64,000 nt of DNA from Lepidostoma basale (Eukaryota > Arthropoda > Insecta > Trichoptera > Lepidostomatidae): positions 434,001 to 498,000 of the forward strand of contig JAHDVF020001364.1 in NCBI GenBank assembly GCA_022606425.2, written 5' to 3'. Position 1 is the stretch's first letter. Each line of letters begins with the position of its first letter. The notes below the pieces were generated by a model. It was not told the DNA's origin. It made no database searches and saw only the letters and a program-made list of their open reading frames with translations. Below are positions 63,365 through 64,000 of this stretch, one piece after another. Position numbers and translations under genes: made by a program.

Positions 63365-64000
63365 TTCTTCTTCACTTTTGGTAGACTCAGGAGTCTGTTA
63401 TTTCAGGCGGGTCCTCTTGAGACGCTGAACTCCAGCTTTCTTTCCACCGTTTCGGGGGTTTTCCTGGTCGGCGTTGTCCGTTTGGCGTTCCATGGAGAGC
63501 TATGTGTGGTATCCTATTTGAGCTCATCCTTTCTACGTGTTGATGCCAGTATCGCCATCTTAGACGTCCCCATCTGACCACATCTTCGACCTCGCAGATT
63601 TCTCGGATTGCTGTATTCCTAACTCGATCACGTAGGGTCTTGCCAGTATTTTCCTCTATTCTTCTCTTCCATTCTTCCCTGTCTTGTGCGGCTCTTTTGA
63701 AATGTGCATATAATGAGCAGCGCACGTCCACCAACAGGTCCTCCAGGTAATCTCGGCGTGGGCGTCCCCTAGAGTTTGTCCCCTCGGTCATACCCTCCAT
63801 TATGGCATGCAAGAGACCTTCTTGACGTATTACATGGCCGATCCATCTTGCACGCCTTTCGGACAAGGTCCTGAGCCTTCCTCCTTCCATTCTTTGGAGA
63901 ACCTCCTCGTTCGTGATGTGGTCTCTCCAGGAAATTCCTAATAGTCTTCTATAGGCCCACATCTCAAAAGCCTCTAGTCTCCGTTTATCTCTTTCGGATA
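63365..64000 (-). mobile_element. Group C-group D LINE chimera
   Basis: One minus-strand frame (63962-63387) begins as group C (LLGISWRDHITNEEVLQRME, TNSRGRPRRDYLEDLLVDVR, RAAQDREEWKRRIEE) and continues in frame as group D (NTGKTLRDRVRNTAIREICE, PPKRWKESWSSASQEDPPEI) to the group D stop and (GAA)n tail. The junction is near 63650. The element continues beyond the window. Confidence 0.85.

Overview
This window looks like a piece of an insect nuclear genome, probably lepidopteran but not certainly. Genes have GT-AG introns and AT-rich spacers, and almost every intron is packed with fragments of non-LTR retrotransposons and short DNA transposons. One gene carries the insect-type ZAD (zinc-finger-associated) domain. 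There is no sign of bacterial or viral gene organisation.

I can support four protein-coding genes. (1) A single large coding exon at 8882-12554 (+) encodes a 1,210-residue protein with an N-terminal array of nine-residue Q-E-x-Y-x-x-P-K-x repeats and 23 C2H2 zinc fingers; a block of about ten fingers is duplicated. (2) A mitochondrial [2Fe-2S] ferredoxin of the FDX2 class lies on the minus strand between 25904 and 20995. I rebuilt it from five exons whose splice phases all fit, giving 175 residues. (3) A 681-residue, 12-finger C2H2 protein is encoded by one exon at 37042-34997 (-). (4) A ZAD plus nine-finger C2H2 protein of 507 residues is spread over nine small exons between 41004 and 61472 (+); no single open reading frame reveals it. 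Weaker candidates are a minus-strand gene with exons at 2629-2601 and 953-842, a possible 16-residue spliced micro-ORF at 3015-3664, and the last two exons of an unknown gene at 37791-37176 (-).

Layout: 1-8.9 kb holds retroelement fragments, the putative divergent promoter at 2.63-3.01 kb and the left edge of a minus-strand gene. 8.9-12.6 kb is the 23-finger gene. 12.6-20.9 kb is a nest of DNA transposons (pogo-like, mariner-like, hAT-type MITEs, a large inverted-repeat element) and RT fragments. 20.9-25.9 kb is FDX2, with a deleted mariner and LINE/SINE insertions in its introns. 26-34.8 kb is transposon debris. 35-37 kb is the 12-finger gene. 38.1-40.3 kb is a roughly 1-kb tandem repeat. 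41-61.5 kb is the ZAD gene. 61.5-64 kb is again LINE debris.

The LINE fragments are nearly all 5'-truncated 3' ends of reverse transcriptases. I grouped them by protein motifs and 3' tails into RTE-like groups A-G (my labels), a jockey-like group and a CR1-like group. None is intact. Three genes encode C2H2 proteins, presumably nuclear DNA-binding factors; FDX2 is expected to supply electrons for mitochondrial Fe-S cluster assembly and has no evident functional link to them. Family and clade names are from motif recognition only; no database search was made.
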